Source of the DNA: Himantopus leucocephalus
Taxonomy: Eukaryota; Chordata; Aves; Charadriiformes; Recurvirostridae
Length of the DNA stretch: 64,000 nucleotides
Direction of reading: 5' to 3'
NCBI GenBank assembly: GCA_003993805.1
Contig: RSEF01000006.1
Location: forward strand, 27,437,402-27,501,401
Made by a program: the position numbers and the translations under genes
Notes under the pieces: model-generated
The model's database searches: none
Told to the model about the DNA's origin: nothing
The model's input: the letters and a program-made list of their open reading frames with translations, nothing else
Shown here: positions 19,999 to 33,769 of the stretch, piece by piece
How positions within the stretch are numbered: position 1 is the stretch's first letter
Layout of the letters: each line of letters begins with the position of its first letter

Positions 19999-22900
19999 CT
20001 TGAAAGCTAATTGATTAATTACCCTAGACAGATGCCCATAACTTGAAGACAAAATTACTCCTCAGTTAACCACTTCACAGCACAAGGTAAGTATCAAACA
20101 AAACCAGCATATTTGGGATATAATACCTTGGCAGCTATTTTATGAAGACTAAGTGCATTCAGCATAGAAAACAAGTGGTATAAACAAGAAAAATAAAACC
20201 TTGGGATTAGATGGAATTTCATTGCTTTCCTCCATCCTCATTATTCAGAGCCATCTCACGAAAAATGCAAAGAAATTCTTTGAGCTGCTTTGAAAAAAAC
20301 ACCTCGAGCATATTGTCAGTAGAGGGATGGTTCCGTCTGGCTTGCCTTGTGTTTCAACCAGGCTCCTTCTTAACCTCCTTAGCTGCCAACTTAGCTGCTA
20401 TGTACTTATTTCTGCATTAACTCTGCCTTAGTTTAGTTTTAAAGACCAGATGCACAAAGGAGACAACATTGCACTCGCAGGCTGGGGACCGTCCTGTCAC
20501 TCTGGGAAAGGGCAAATCCCGTTCTGCCAACAAGCTGGAACATACATCATTGCTGTGTCCCGAGCTATTGCTAGAGACAATGATGCTGAAAAGCAGCGAT
20601 GTGAAAGCACTGGTGTCTCCTGTGGAGTAAGGATGGGAGCTAAGCTAGACGTACAATGGACTATTAAGAATTCACTTAGCTATGCTATAAGCAGAAGCAA
20701 GATCTTACCAGGACCAGGCAGATGTATAAAGACAAGGAGCAACTGACATCAGTGTTAAAACTTCTAGTGATGCAGGGGTAGACCGAGTGTGGCTAAAGAG
20801 CTGAGCGGAATTTGTCAGCTGTTCGAATACTACAGCTATGTCACATTGATAAGGAACAGAGTTGCCTCAGAACAGGGGACAGTTCCTTTTCCCTGTGTCT
20901 TCCCTCAGCAGAACGCCCTTATGGATCCCCGACTTATTTCCAGGCATGTACATTTCCATTGCTTTTGCTTCAAAAATTTCCCCACCACTCCCAACTTCTG
21001 TGTTTTTTTCTCTATCCTTTCTTCAATTCTTATATTCCATATTCTGCCTTCATCTTCCCCCATCTTTAAGTGTGAAGTTCAAATCAAGTTTTTAAATAGC
21101 TTGGCTCTCTCCTGCAGGCTTGTCATTTTACTTTGTGGTTTTGGTGCATTTTCTGTACCGCTGTCCTCCCTTTCTCTTGCAGGCAGACTGCCTGTTCCTG
21201 TAAAAGACCTAACAAGTCAGTTTAGTTCAGATTTCATCTACTTGCTTTCTTGCAAATTTGCAAGTCGACCACCTGAGACCCTGTATGCTCAGTTGATGAT
21301 CCCTGCTCTGCTACCATTCCACTAGCTTGTGACAACCTAAGCATGAAGGAGTGCTCAGACAGGCTCAGAAAATGAAAAAGGCCTCTTGCCTGTTTTATCT
21401 GATGTTAAGGGAAGAGGAAAAATAAATATGGCTAAACATCCCTCTGGCCTTATCATGGGGAAGGGCTGACTAAGTTTTTTTTCATTCTTCTGGAAGGGCA
21501 AAGACTAAGCTACCCGGTTTAAGTCCATTGATTATTTCTCCCTTACCACCCTGAAATCACAGACTGATTCCAACAGACGCCCATGGACCGGAGATGCCTA
21601 CCCCAGCCCAAGTCCCAGAGCATTTAAGAAGTGGTTGCTTTCCAGTGAAACCAGAGGGACAAGCCTACATCGAACTTGCACAGGAGGAAGCAATTCTTAG
21701 GGCAAATACATTGCTGCACAGAGAACAAAATAAAAACAAACCAGTGTTTAAATAGTGGTTTGCGCACAGTGGAGCTACAAGGATGTAAACACAATCCACA
21801 GAGAACCAAGAGCTTCTCTGCATCAGTTCTCACTGTGTCCCTAACAAGTGCCCACACTTCTGATCCTGCCCATGACCCCTGCCTGGCTCGTTCAAGTTTA
21901 CCACCCTTAAGGGAATTCCAGCTTGTCCAGGCATATCCGGTCTAATTCTAAATGAAATTAATTGTGTTCTCAGGTGCCCATGAGTATAATAGCAGATACA
22001 GTATGAATGGGAAGGCTTCAGGGAGCCATAACCCCTTCTTTCCATAAGAACCATCCAGTCCTGGTTTATACGCAGGTTTATATGACCACTTCTGCTATAT
22101 AGTGGATAACTGCAGTGCCAGCATACCCTTGTATATAAAATACATAGTCCCTGCAAACAATCATTCCATAAGGACCCTGCAGAGCAGTACCTCTGGCTCA
22201 TTTATAACCACAATGGAAAATCAGATCTCTCTTAATCAGTGCACAACAATACCAAGAAAGACTTTTTCTCAGAACTCAAACTTCAAATTTAGGGAAAAAA
22301 ACCCAGAGTTTACTTTGATTCTTTTACTTGCCTCCATGGTTTTCATTTCTTCTGCCTTGCCAGCCCCCCAAAATATGACACTATCATATCATATAATAAA
22401 AATATTGGGTTTCTGGTAAAATTGGTCATAACTTGAAAAAGTCAAGGTGTGGGTTTTTTTACTAACTATTTTGCTTGAGTTAAAACTAGATTACAATCTA
22501 TTGGAAACATAAGGACTTCTACACAGAGCCCCTTCCAAAAATTATGTCTTCAAAGTTTTCTGAATGTCATCTTTTTGGTTTTCATCTCATAGAAAGATTT
22601 AATTTAAAAATGCCCTTAGTTACAATTTTTGAAAACTTGGAAGAAGAAAACAAACCCAAACATATTTAGTCATGCTCTGAAATAACTCTTCAATTTGACC
22701 CTCAGTCCTCCCTATTTACTTTTTCCAAACTGGAGAGAAAATGAAAGGCTTGCATTTTGGCTCAATCAAAAAATCAATTATTTGAACAGCTTCAAATATC
22801 AAGTTATTTATTCTTTGCTCTTGCAATAATGCATGGGGTTCAGTTAAGAGATTAGTGTAGCATTCAGCTATGTGCTACAATGCACAAAATATAACGCTGA

Positions 22901-23800
22901 TTCAGATTCTAACAAACTTACAGCCTCAAAATGAGAAACATTTTTTTTTTTTAAGGAAAATAACATGCATAGGACAGCAGGAGGAAGAGCAGTTTAAATA
23001 CTGCCCCTGATTCTGCCTGGAACCATGTTAGAATTTGTGTAATATAAAAGCTATTGAGAATCCAAAGGCTGGGGTTTGAGTATTATTCCTCTACTTTGTA
23101 TAGATTATGTAGGCTGAAAAATATGTGGAGATCAGTCTAAGTTTCGTAATTTGACAGCTATCTCCAATTCTATTCACACTGCTTATAATTCACTTTCACG
23201 CTTGGAAACCGTTTGTATATAATGATGATTAAAGACTTATCTATATGTTGATCTATATCAATAAGTACAGAGACAGATACAATATAGACCCAACACATAG
23301 CTGTACATATATTTGGATGAATGCGTCGATTCTCACTTCTGAGCTCAAAGAGAAAATGATAAATATTAATACTGCCAACAGAGCGGCCTGAAAGAAACCA
23401 GAGCTGTCCTCTCCTTTGAGCCTGTGTCGTTATTAGGTCCCTGCAAGTTCCTGAGCTACAACAGCTCACTCCTCCCATCTAGTGTCCATAGAACCAACTG
23501 CGCACAAACGGCGTCCAGCTTCACCTGCTGTTTAAGGGGAGACCATCAGTTGTGCAGAAGGAAGTTGATCTACGATGCTTCCTTTTGTTCCAGAAATTAA
23601 ATTAAGCTAAATTCCAATGCCAGCTCTTGCAATACCACCTGGCAGCCCAAGCCTGATGTCCGCGCTTTTAAAATGCCGCATTCCCTCCATGAGTTGTATT
23701 ACACCGAGAGAGGAGCTGCCCTCCCCTTCTTGTGTTACCTGGTAGAAAAATATTATTATGGGATGTTACTACCCCCAAGTTTCCCCTCCCAGGTACTTAC

Positions 23801-23947
23801 TAGGAGACAGTGAATAGGGTTTCCTCTCAGATCCGTGTCCGGAGCCTGCAACAAACTCCAGTCTCTCCCTTTATTGTAGGTGATGAAAGTTTTCACTTGG
23901 TTGTCAATCTTCTTGTTAGCCAAGAACATTCCCTTTATCCCTGCTAC
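23801..23947 (-). CDS. SORCS1: SORCS1 exon e6
   Basis: A 147-nt, phase 0-0 exon of 49 codons, from VAGIKGMFLANKK to NPIHCLL. The acceptor is CCTAG (23949-23948 carry AG) and the donor GTAAGTACC from 23800. GMFLANKKIDNQVKTFITYN is nearly invariant in VPS10 receptors of the SorCS type, and TYNKGRDW is an Asp-box with Asn in the Asp position. The Ser after DW (DWSLLQ) differs from the remembered mammalian Arg. The Cys in HCLL is conserved. Confidence 0.97.
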
Positions 23948-26900
23948 CTAGGAAAAATTGACATGGCTGAAAAATAGATCAAGCTGATGCAGGTTCCGTG
24001 CATGTGTCCCTCTTGCCTTGTCAAATCCAACAGGGATCTGGTGGCTGTGTCAGTGTGGTAGATGTCAGGGCAAGAATTGCCAAGAACCATCAAAGGACGT
24101 CAAATTAAGGTGCTGGGGACAAGATAAGACCATCACAGGTGGAAAGGAGACAAATGGAAAAGAAAGGCTGTATTTCAGAATCAGCATGAGAACATGGTAA
24201 GATGTCAACAGTATTATCTGTAAAGTGACAATCTCTCAACTGTGTAGGCATCCTTCTCCCTGAAAGATGAATTATGTACAGGACAATTATTTGTCTCTTG
24301 CACTGCAGTAGCAGGAAACAGTAGAGATTTTGGCCTTGCAAATAAAATGGCAACACACACATAAACTTACAGTTCAGTGCTTCTATTCTTATACAGCCTG
24401 CTTAAGACATTTCATCTAAGGATCCCAATGTGTTTCATAATTACCAGTTTTCCAACAGGATAACTTGGGGCACAGCAGTATTTTTATTACGGTTTCATAT
24501 TTTGAGGAAACCAAAGCACTGCTGATTGAAGCAAGGCCACCCAGAACGCTACTTATAGAGCTAGCAATGAGATTCTCATCCTTTTATTTTTCCTGGTGTT
24601 TTACCCAACAGCTTTACTCCGTAGACTTGCAGCAGGATTATGTAAAGATGTGATGCTAACAGACTCACATTGGAACCAAGCCCAAAAGTGTCTTAGTGGG
24701 GAGAGAAAAAAAGTCAACCTCAAACCACAAGTCACACTGCAGAATGTTCCCATCTTCTCAGCACACTGAAAATCAATAGCCCAATAGCTGCTGCAGCTTG
24801 CGAATGAATTTGTTAGGCTGTCATTCTGCAATCTGAGTGCTGCAATAAAAAGGGAAGCGAAATCGGGAGAAGGAGGGGGAAAGTGAGAAACTTTCTGGTT
24901 TCCAGCAAGTCTGTTCAGTCATCCACCCCATCTCTTCTTATGATGTAGAACTAGTACATAGAACCATTCATCAAGACTTTATTCATAGATATTATTACTT
25001 AAATGGCATCACGTGGCAAATGGTTACACAGCAGATTCAGAGTTTGTTCCAGCTCAAGTGATTTAATTATGTGGCTGGATTTGCATGCTGCAGCTCCCAG
25101 TGAGTAGAACCTTACTGCACTTTTAGTCACGTGCTGTGGAACTACTAGTGTACAGTGCACTGGTGTACTTATTAATTCTGAACAGCACTTTCCTGCTTGA
25201 GCAATGGCACTGAATTTCATTTGAAGTTACGTAAAGACTTAGACATGACTTGCTATAATGAGCAATAGTCTTTAAATTAAGGAGTTAACTAATTTATTGT
25301 TAATATAAGCACAAAAAAGAGAATATTTTCAATTTCTTAGCTGGACTGTTTGCTCTCACCCAACTACGTATTCAGCATTTCTTTTTTTGTAGTAGAAAGG
25401 CACCCTGAAAAGACAAGGGTACCCTGTCTCCCAGTTATCCCGCATGAATAGAGAGGGCTGGAAAAATAACATAGTTCTGCCTTTACTACCAGAGGCCAGA
25501 GCCTATAGCTCCATTTGTACTTTTCTTTGTTGTTGTCCTGAAATAGTTGTATTATATGGTCCCTGTGAAATGCTGGCCATAAATGATTAAAGAGCATTTT
25601 ATATATCAGGTGATAAATGTGTTCTGAAATCCTGTGGATTTTTCTTTTTATGATTCTAGTCATGGGCTGGGACCCAGAATCCTTTCCTGAGAAAGCAAAG
25701 TGTAAGTTATACTGTCAGTCTTGGACAGCTTTATCTTAAAAAACAACCGCACTCACTATACATGTTTGCGTACTCTTGGTAGGAAGAGATACACCTGTTG
25801 CAAACACACAACCGTGACACACGCAATGATCTGTTCTTTTCTGCTGTTCATACAATCATAAGCGATACAGACTCATGCAAGTAAGTGCATGACCACCAAT
25901 GGTCAGAGAGAAAAGTACTCCATCAGCTCCCACACAGGCATTGCAGACAATCCTCACCACGCTGCATGCATTGTGTGCAGATACAAATGCCATCTACAGT
26001 TTTAGACAGATTCAAAAAAGACACTCAAACACACAACTCAAAACACATTCTTCACTCCCCATCACCAACTTCATACGTCAAACGCATACTTCACATCCAA
26101 GATGCATACTGCTAAAAAAAATAAGTCCCAGAGTGACAGGTATATATAGCATAGCTATAGACACATCTCCTCATAGTCTGTTATCACTTCAGGCATGGAT
26201 TCTCACAGACAGGATTGTCTTGCTGCGGACCAGTCCAACTACAAAGCCAAGCAGAGCCATAACACATCATTGGAGAGGTGCAGGAGGTAGAAAGGAGACT
26301 CAGACCCAATGGCAAGTCATTCTTGCTCTTCCCTTCCTCTAGGAGATTGTCTCTAGGACAGCCCTTCTGCAACTGCAGACCCAATGAATGCTGAGTCCAG
26401 TGTGCTACTGATGAAGTGGCACTGGAAGGTGGTGGAGAGACAAGCTATTCTTATACCCTGCCCTGTCCAACATGCAGAAGGGGGAATAGTGTCCCTCTAG
26501 GAGCGATCTCCTCATTCTCTACAAGGTCCAGCAGCAGAAGAGCTCACACACTGAAATAAAAAGCTCCAAGAGAAAGGCTCCTGATGACTTACAAGAGAAG
26601 AGAAGGGAGAACATGATGAGGCACCATGAAAGAACTTCTGTTTTCTCTTCATGGCCAGTGCAATCCCATTGAGCCTATTTATCTCTGATGTATAATCAGT
26701 TTAGGAATCTACACACACAAACACATCCTCTACAATGCAACCAGAAGAACTTACTTCTAACACCTGACAAACATGTATACAGGCACATGCATATTAAACA
26801 GGTCTTTCTCTGGCATCTTCTCAAATAATCTTCTTTTCTAAATATACAGCTGTTACCACAGAAGGACTCATTTTGCAATCTCTCCACTTCCTTTTAATTT

Positions 26901-28394
26901 ATCTATGGCTTTTTTTTCGTTCTCTCATCTTCATCTCCATTTACCCCTAGAGCATTCTTCATTTGCAACACCCTACTGGGAAAATCACGCTGGATGGCTT
27001 TCTGTTCCCTTCCAGCTAGAACATCAAATTGAAAGGAAGGTTTGTGCCAGGTTCAGTGTCAGCCAATATTCTTTCTATCTAGATAATCAGCAGATATGAC
27101 ACTACAAGTCTGATTCCATCCATTTCAATCCAGGTTACTGTGTGGTGTCAGCCTAATAAAACAAAACAAAGGCTTTTCTTTCCCCCTGGGATGTAGGACA
27201 CCTTTACATAATGCAGTGAAACTGCTTCTTAAGCTGACAGTAATAAGAGGCAACAGTTTTTCCATTGGCTGCCAGCGCTGCAGAGAGATTAAGAGTAAAA
27301 ATGTCCAAATGACTGAAATGCCAGTGCCCATCCTCCTACAGTTCATCTGCATTTATGTACAACACTTGGGCTTTCTGGAGAATTCAAGGTGGTTTCCAAC
27401 TAAAGGAAGGCTGAAGGCAAACTATATAGCAGATCTAATATTAAGACGGTGATGGGCAAATAAAGGAAGCATCTTCATTTTCAAAGGAACTCAGATCTAG
27501 TTCATAGCCTTTATTCCAAATGGTCAGAAAATCCCCTGGAGGAGATGTGAAAGAGAAGCTGACCCTCAAAACAGCAGCTGAGGACTGAATTTCTACTTAG
27601 CTGAGTGCTGTCTTCAGAAGCAAAACAGGCAGCAGAGCAAGAGAAGTACAAGAGCACATTAAAAGTCGTATTCTTAGGATCAGTTGTCATAGAAGACAAT
27701 GTAAATTAGTCTTTTTACAGGTGAGCTAAGGCAGAATGTACTTGTCAGAAAAAGGTGCAGGTGTAAAAGGGACATCAAAATAAGGTAGGAGAGTTTCCAC
27801 GCTCATAGGATAGCCCAAGAGGGTGTATCTAAAATCCCTTCAGTTCCCAGTATAGTCCAAGTTGAGGAAGGTGACAAAGATAGCTAAAAACTGGTGTCTC
27901 TCCTTACTTCTAAAAAAAGAGATTAGGCTGTCAGAAATGCAACAAAAATTGGAGAATGATGCTATGGAGAGTGTTGGGAGCTTTCAGAGCCACAGGCTGG
28001 ACCAGTGTGGGTCAGCAGGATTTTGGCTGAGAAACTTAAAACAGTTCTTCTTAGGGACTGAAGGAACTATTCCACTACATCTTCTGATGCATATCTTCCT
28101 ATGCACGAAAGAGCCACGAGTTCTTCCTCACTTGAGAACTTACAAGAGAGTACAGCAGTGAATCTGTTCATAATATTAGGCTGGGCCTAAATTCAACACC
28201 TGTGTAAAAGCCAGTCTTGAAACTCAGCTGATTGGACGGTGGCCCTCAAGTAAAAGGAAGGTAAAATTATGTGTTTTGTCACTTTTTGCTCTGCTGTTCA
28301 CATGCGTATTATGAGACTGTGTGCGAGAAGGAAACAGTACTGGCATCACATGAGCTCCTGAGATAGGAATGAGACGTTTGGAGTCATGACATAC
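23948..28394 (-). other. SORCS1: Intron e5-e6, 4.4 kb
   Basis: No mobile element, tandem array or further exon was recognised. Slightly CA-rich between about 25885 and 26060. The open frames here (up to 147 residues) are rich in His, Thr and Ser from CA-rich composition and are not considered genes. Confidence 0.8.
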
Positions 28395-28574
28395 CTCATA
28401 GAGGTCAATCATCACATTCCCCTCCAACCCTTGACTACTCTTGACATTTTCCAAGGCCAGGGTGAAGTACACCCCTCGGGTGTCGGAGATATACAGATTG
28501 TACGTGTCGTTCTGGTTCCACTCTTGTACAGCTGCAAACACCTGATTCTCATCTGTACTGATAACGTGCATGTC
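28395..28574 (-). CDS. SORCS1: SORCS1 exon e5
   Basis: A 180-nt, phase 0-0 exon of exactly 60 codons, from DMHVISTDENQVF to VMIDLYE. The acceptor is CCTAG (28579-28575) and the donor GTATG from 28394. HVISTDENQVFAAVQEW and ISDTRGVYF are strongly conserved propeller segments; SDTRGVYF is a degenerate Asp-box. NDT in QNDTYN is an N-glycosylation sequon. This is the most readily recognised exon of the window and anchors the VPS10 assignment. Confidence 0.98.
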
Positions 28575-28836
28575 CTAGGGGAAGAAAAGAGAGGAAGGTT
28601 ACTAGAGGGAGCTCTGCTCTGTCATTTCCAAGGGCACCAAAGTGATTGTGGAGGAGCAAGGGATATATTTTGGCTGGAGTTTAATCGGAAACTGTAGACA
28701 ACACTCCTGTAAGCAGATAATTCCATCCAGAAATATGTTACACCAGCTCTCTTCTGCCAATTTTCAAAGCAGTAATTAACTGATGAGGTGTTAATTGAAC
28801 ATTTACATTGGCAGTACAGTGTTATACAGAAGCACT

Positions 28837-28855
28837 CCCCCCCCCCCCCCCAACN
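28837..28855. repeat. C15 homopolymer followed by N
   Basis: Fifteen C at 28837-28851, then aac and an N at 28855. It is read as G15 in the pre-mRNA. Runs like this often cause sequencing ambiguity, so the exact length should not be trusted. Confidence 0.85.
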
Positions 28856-29143
28856 ACATTTTTATTTAAATGAGTACTTTGTTTAGGGGAAGGGGGGGGC
28901 AGCTGGCACCTGAGTGACTGTGGAATCACAGATATTAAAAATGTTTGGGGTTTTTTTTTTTTTGAAGAAGAAAAAAGCAGTGTCTGAAACATCTGCTTCT
29001 TGACTAGCATTCAGTAACCAAGTATGCTTGGGAACTGACACAAAGAGGATCTAATGGGTTACCATCTGCAGGCAGTGCTGCTGTTATTTATTACTTCTAA
29101 TGACAGTGTCGAGTAGAAGCCAAGGCCCTGGACCACTGCGCTA

Positions 29144-29162
29144 AACACCGCCCCCCCGCCCC
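29144..29162. repeat. C-rich tract with possible G-quadruplex on sense strand
   Basis: The + strand has a C7-G-C5 run (ccgcccccccgccccca region). The SORCS1 sense strand therefore reads G5CG7, a candidate RNA quadruplex element in the e4-e5 intron. Exact limits are approximate. Confidence 0.5.
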
Positions 29163-30749
29163 CAAGAAATACAACAGAAAGACAACCCTGAGCTTCACAA
29201 GATATAAAGAGCAGAATTGTAGCTAGATCACTAGTGTTATGAGTGAGGTTTTGTTTTACTCTGTTTATTCTGTGTGTTATAGCAGGCAGGAAGCAATGAA
29301 AAGGTTGCATAATTAAAATAAAACCAGAAACTATTAAACTTGATTCTCTCTTTCAATGCCTGGAAAAATTATTACCCAGTGGAAAAAGCCAGAGAGAGAG
29401 GTTGTTACAGTGAAATTCCCAGGCTCTATCTGCCCAGCACAGGCACCCTGAGTTCTTTGGTGCCATAAAAATCTGTGGAGGTAGGAAAAGAAATGCAGAT
29501 TTCTTAGCACCAGGTGATTCCCAGAAGATTCAGCTGTTCTGTCTGTTTTGGGCAGATATCCCAAAGTTATTCTGCTTCCATGAATCTCAGCCAGGGCTTT
29601 CTATATGCAAAACTGGGAACTTTATCAGAAAATATACTCTTTGGAAGCCAATGCTACTTCCTTCAGTTAGCAACAGTCTTTGACAATTCACTTTCTTGTG
29701 GTTTTGTAGTGGGAATTAATACTTCCAGATGGAGCCTTGTAATGTAAAGATGAAAAATAATATAATAAAGAAATCTAATCTATAAATTTGAGAGTGGATT
29801 CACCATGCAGTTAAGATACAGAACAGCTATTTGTTCATCCAGATCTGAGTATGGAGTGGATGAATATTCACTTGATTTACTTGCTTCTATGTGCTGGAGA
29901 AAAATGTATCCCAGAAGATGGGCTGGTTTTGTGGAGGAAGAGATTGGCTTAAATCCTGAGGCAACAGGAAAGGCAATATAAGTCCCACTGCCTTCTACTA
30001 ATTGTGGTTGTGAACAGATATTCTCTCTTAGCTCCAGCTCTGCTAGTGGAAGTTACGGTCACAGCTGTTTGTCAGAGGCTCCTTATTTCAGACTGCCACC
30101 CTAGTTGATCTGCTGGTAGATCTACACGAGTAGGGATTCTCAATGTGCTTCGGGCAACATTGGCTAGCACAGCTCTAATCTCAAGTTTAAACTTTTGCGT
30201 ATGTGCATATACACATGGGCAGACCTCTCTATTTAAACATAGACAGAGATTATAAGTAAAACTTGTTTCATCTGGTGAATGCATAGTTTCATTAACTTAC
30301 CATTTTAATCAATAGTTTTGTAATAATTAGAGGAGAAAGGTAAAAAGATATTTTGGTCAACATCAGGGAAAACTAAAGGCCATTTCATGAATGCTTAAGA
30401 AGCAAATAAGTTAATTTATTCACCTGATGCTGTAAGATGCAAGTCTAAAGATCTCAGTAAGGCTGAAAGAATTTAAGCCTGCAGAAGCAGAGACTGAGGC
30501 AGAACTGGCATAATATACATAGTGTAGGAAGTAAAAAAAGATATTGCTCAAACTGTTTGCCTTTGGGGATCAATTAACTTTTCCTCTTAATATGACCTTT
30601 TCCAATCAATTCAGCTAACAATGCAAAGCTTTGATGGAAAGGGATCCATCATATGGCATGAAACAGGTCTTTGACCAACATCAGGAATTTTTTGGTTTCC
30701 GCACTGGGGTGATTAAAATTAAACAGCATATCATATCCAATTCTTTTTC

Positions 30750-30803
30750 TTTTTTTTTTTTTTTTTTTTTTTAAATAATTTTCAGCATTTACAGTGTGGT
30801 ACN
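30750..30803. repeat. T-rich low-complexity run with ambiguous base
   Basis: Twenty-three T (30750-30772) followed after 30 bases by an N at 30803 and another T7. In the gene's sense this is an A-run. The N suggests uncertain sequence quality here. Confidence 0.8.
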
Positions 30804-32699
30804 TTTTTTTGGAGGAATAAAACAAAAAGACAGCCTTCATCTTGATATGGAGCAAGAGCTTCACTGCATCTTCCACTACTACAACAGATGTTCATTTCAC
30901 TTCCCTAGAGAAAGGTAAGAGGACAGGAAAGTGAAGCAAGGCACTTTTCTCAAACTGCCACTGTCATCTTCAGGGGCTCCCTACGCATCTGCCTACTGAG
31001 AGCCTGAGCTTTCCTCTCTCTGTTCCAGCACACGGTGGAAGTACATTAATATGCAGTTCTACTATCAGTCCCTCTTGCCTTTCCAAAGACAAAAGTAAGA
31101 GCACGATGCTGTGCATGGGTTTGATCAGGTGTCTACTCAAATGACTAAAGGCCAAGGCTTTCTGAATTACTAAACAAGCTTCAATTGCCCTTTTTGCACT
31201 TGGTCAGGGAACTTTTCTTCCTGGCAAGTTAAATAGCAGGGATGTGTAATACCCATTTTATCCTGTCAATTACTGGGACTGTCAGCTCTTTTTAAGGTCT
31301 GTATTTAAGGATTTTTTTTGCGGTTATTGCTTCTTCCATCAGTATGTGCATCCTGAGGTTGAAAGACGGTGATGAATTTACAACAGAGGTACCACATGCA
31401 CCCATCCCATCAGTATTCAGCCCAGCAGCAGTTAAGGACAGGTCTTTTTAAAAGAGAAATCGCTTGTCTTGCTATAGTATTCGCAGATGTCTGCCCAGTG
31501 CCTTGGTCTAAAATGGAGTAAATGTACCCTGTGTGTACATTTAAGGTGATTATCATGAGTGACATCACAGAGTCTGTGACAGAGCCCACATTGTGGTGCT
31601 GTGGTACAGCACAGGCAGTACCAACCCACACATCAACATTACTGCAGAAATTAACAGGTCTCAATAAAGACCATTTACAGGGTTAACACAACCTGTATGC
31701 ACATGCAGGCATCTTCTTGTATGGGAGAGTTTCAAGTTCATTTAGGCTTTTAATCAAACTGGCTACCAGGCTATCTATGCCAACAACAAGAATATTTTAG
31801 TTTTGATTTTCTGTAGGCCATTCCTGCCTGAGCAGTAGTATCACCTGCCAAAGCTCCCTGCCGTCACACTCCCCCAGTTTAGGAAGAGTGACATGCAGAG
31901 ACAAAAAGCTTGATATTTCCACCTTCAATTCCAGAAGTCGCTTAGTACTGTTTACCATATTTGGCCCCTCTTTCTTAGCTGAAGGAGATAAAAGAGAACT
32001 TAGGCATGAAAGAAGTTGTTTGTTTCAATTCCTTGAGTAGTATAACACTTTGTGCATTTTTAATAAAAGCAGCTATCTTGCTTTGATAGCAGCCTACTAG
32101 ACAGCCACAGCTCCACTGTAGCTCCTTCCAAGCCAAATGTAGTTCTTCGGTCTTTGAAGATATTCCAAGATTGTGACAAAGCATCTTATCTCCTTAAATA
32201 TCTGCCTTTTTCTTTGAGTCATATAACATGAATGTATTATTCCAATTCCTGTTCTTGGAGAACACACTGCAATTTAATTGTAGCGCATTTTTCCTAGCTC
32301 TCCAGGGACCTCTTTGAGAAGGTGGACAGTTAGAAAAGTAAGTGCGGGCTAAAGGAGACAGCCAGCTCAAAGCAAGCAATCTCTCTACAGATGGTCTGAA
32401 TCAGCTATAAATGACAATACTGATTTGGGTATTACAATAACCATGCTAAAAATGCGACTCCTTTGCTAAGGGCTACTTCAAATAACACCTGTTTAAATTT
32501 GATCTGAATTGACAGAGTAGTTCCTTCTTGCTTGGACATGAAGTTTCAACCCATGCCTTAGACTACTGTCTTTAAATGTGACTGAAGATTTTGGGGCAGA
32601 CCACAGGTCTCCCTGTGTCAGAGCCAAGAAGTTATCATGGCTTCTGGTAGAGTCCTCAATGTCCTGAGAGCCTGGGTCTTCAGGTGATGTAAACAGGAG

Positions 32700-32850
32700 C
32701 AAAGGGTACGATGGCAGAGTAGGTAAGGTATGGCACTGAAGGCCTGGGTTTGAGGTGCAGTCTGGTTATATGATGAAGGTCACCCGGTCAGTCCTCTATA
32801 AACAGGTCAATTGGGGTGAGAAATCAAAGACAGCCAGCTGTGATGTTAGA
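32700..32850 (+). mobile_element. MIR-like ancient SINE fragment
   Basis: The blocks ggcagagtaggtaaggtatggcactgaaggcctgggtttgag and atgatgaaggtcacccggtcagtcc follow the MIR order: tRNA-like promoter region, then gcctgggttcgaatcc, then the ggtcac/gtcactta region. Diverged copy. Confidence 0.5.
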
Positions 32851-33076
32851 CAAATTATCCCTTTGAATATTTCCATCCACAAAATCTGAGGTACTTCCAA
32901 CTTCAAGGAACAGGCCAACCTTGCACTTTTTTTTTCCCTTTTGACAATCCTTGCTTAATTTCTTAGAACGCATTTTTCTCCAGATGTTAGACCACACATA
33001 TAAATCACAAAATTATTTCCTATCTTTGATCTTAGATTTCATTTAAGACAGACTATATAAAGCATGAAAAGGCCTC

Positions 33077-33093
33077 AAAAAAAAAAAAAAAAA
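33077..33093. repeat. A17 homopolymer
   Basis: Seventeen A on the + strand within the e4-e5 intron. No flanking SINE body or target duplication was recognised, so it is probably a simple repeat. Confidence 0.8.
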
Positions 33094-33679
33094 TTCCTCT
33101 GCCTTTGTTAAGAAGCTGTTCGGAGCCCAGCTGCAAAATGGTGATTTCTTCAAAATGGAACTAACATTTTATATAGGTCTTTTAAAAAAAATCAGTTCCA
33201 GGAGGCAGCAATAGCCTTTCAAGCTCCAATGCTAATTCACCATTGTTCGTAATTAGGGAAGATATGGAGCAGACACACAAAGACATCTCTTTGCTTGGTT
33301 CCCATTAAAATCTGCTAATGAGGCAAAGCACAAAAAGCGACCCACACAGGATAGGGACAGGAGAAGGGAATTTTAAGACCACAAAAATAGAAAAAAAAAA
33401 AAGAAAAGAGAGTCCCCTCCAAAACTTAATTAACTACCAGAAAGAAATGGTAATTGACATGGACTGTGGTATCTATCTACATTTTATGCTGATGTCCTTG
33501 ACTAGCCAAAGTGCTGATTTTGTTGTCAGTCCTTTCTTGCTTGCAAATGTTCTGTTAAAGAAGAACGCCTTTTTCACTCATTGCACATCATCTTGCAGTT
33601 ACTTTTGTTAGATTCAAGAATTTCTGTACAATCAAAATATTTGTAGGTTCATATGGACATTCCAGCGATGGCAACCTAC

Positions 33680-33769
33680 CTTGGGCAAAGAGTACTTTGG
33701 CAGCTTCATCTGTGCAAATGCATTCCTCCTATAAGAAACGTAATAATGTGGTCTTCCTCCTGACGTCAA
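33680..33769 (-). CDS. SORCS1: SORCS1 exon e4
   Basis: A 90-nt, phase 0-0 exon of exactly 30 codons, from LTSGGRPHYYVSYRR to LPKYSLPK. The acceptor is CATAG at 33771-33770 and the donor GTAGG from 33679. YVSYRRNAF and QMKLPKY are near-identical to the remembered mammalian SORCS1; one change is Ser for Ala in KYALPK. It continues the propeller. Because it is a multiple of three, skipping it would keep the frame. Confidence 0.95.

Larger units (their letters stand above)
16855..23800 (-). other. SORCS1: Intron e6-e7, 6.9 kb
   Basis: It holds a CR1 tail (19374-19640) and, flanking it, two ancient amniote repeat fragments (18996-19090 and 19795-19998). A pyrimidine-rich stretch at about 20980-21070 yields overlapping chance frames. 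No extra exon was seen. Confidence 0.85.
28575..33679 (-). other. SORCS1: Intron e4-e5, 5.1 kb
   Basis: It holds several homopolymers (C15 at 28837, T23 at 30750, A17 at 33077), both N characters (28855 and 30803) and a MIR-like fragment (32700-32850). No extra exon was seen. Confidence 0.85.

Noticed and set aside
20789..21325. 178-residue open frame on the + strand
   Set aside because: It is Phe/Ser/Leu-rich from a pyrimidine-rich stretch, overlaps two other frames and has no gene context.
25899..26342. 147-residue open frame on the + strand
   Set aside because: It comes from CA-rich sequence and has no recognisable protein features.
33077..33093. Poly-A tail of a processed pseudogene or SINE
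   Set aside because: No gene-like or SINE-like body precedes it on either strand and no target duplication was seen.
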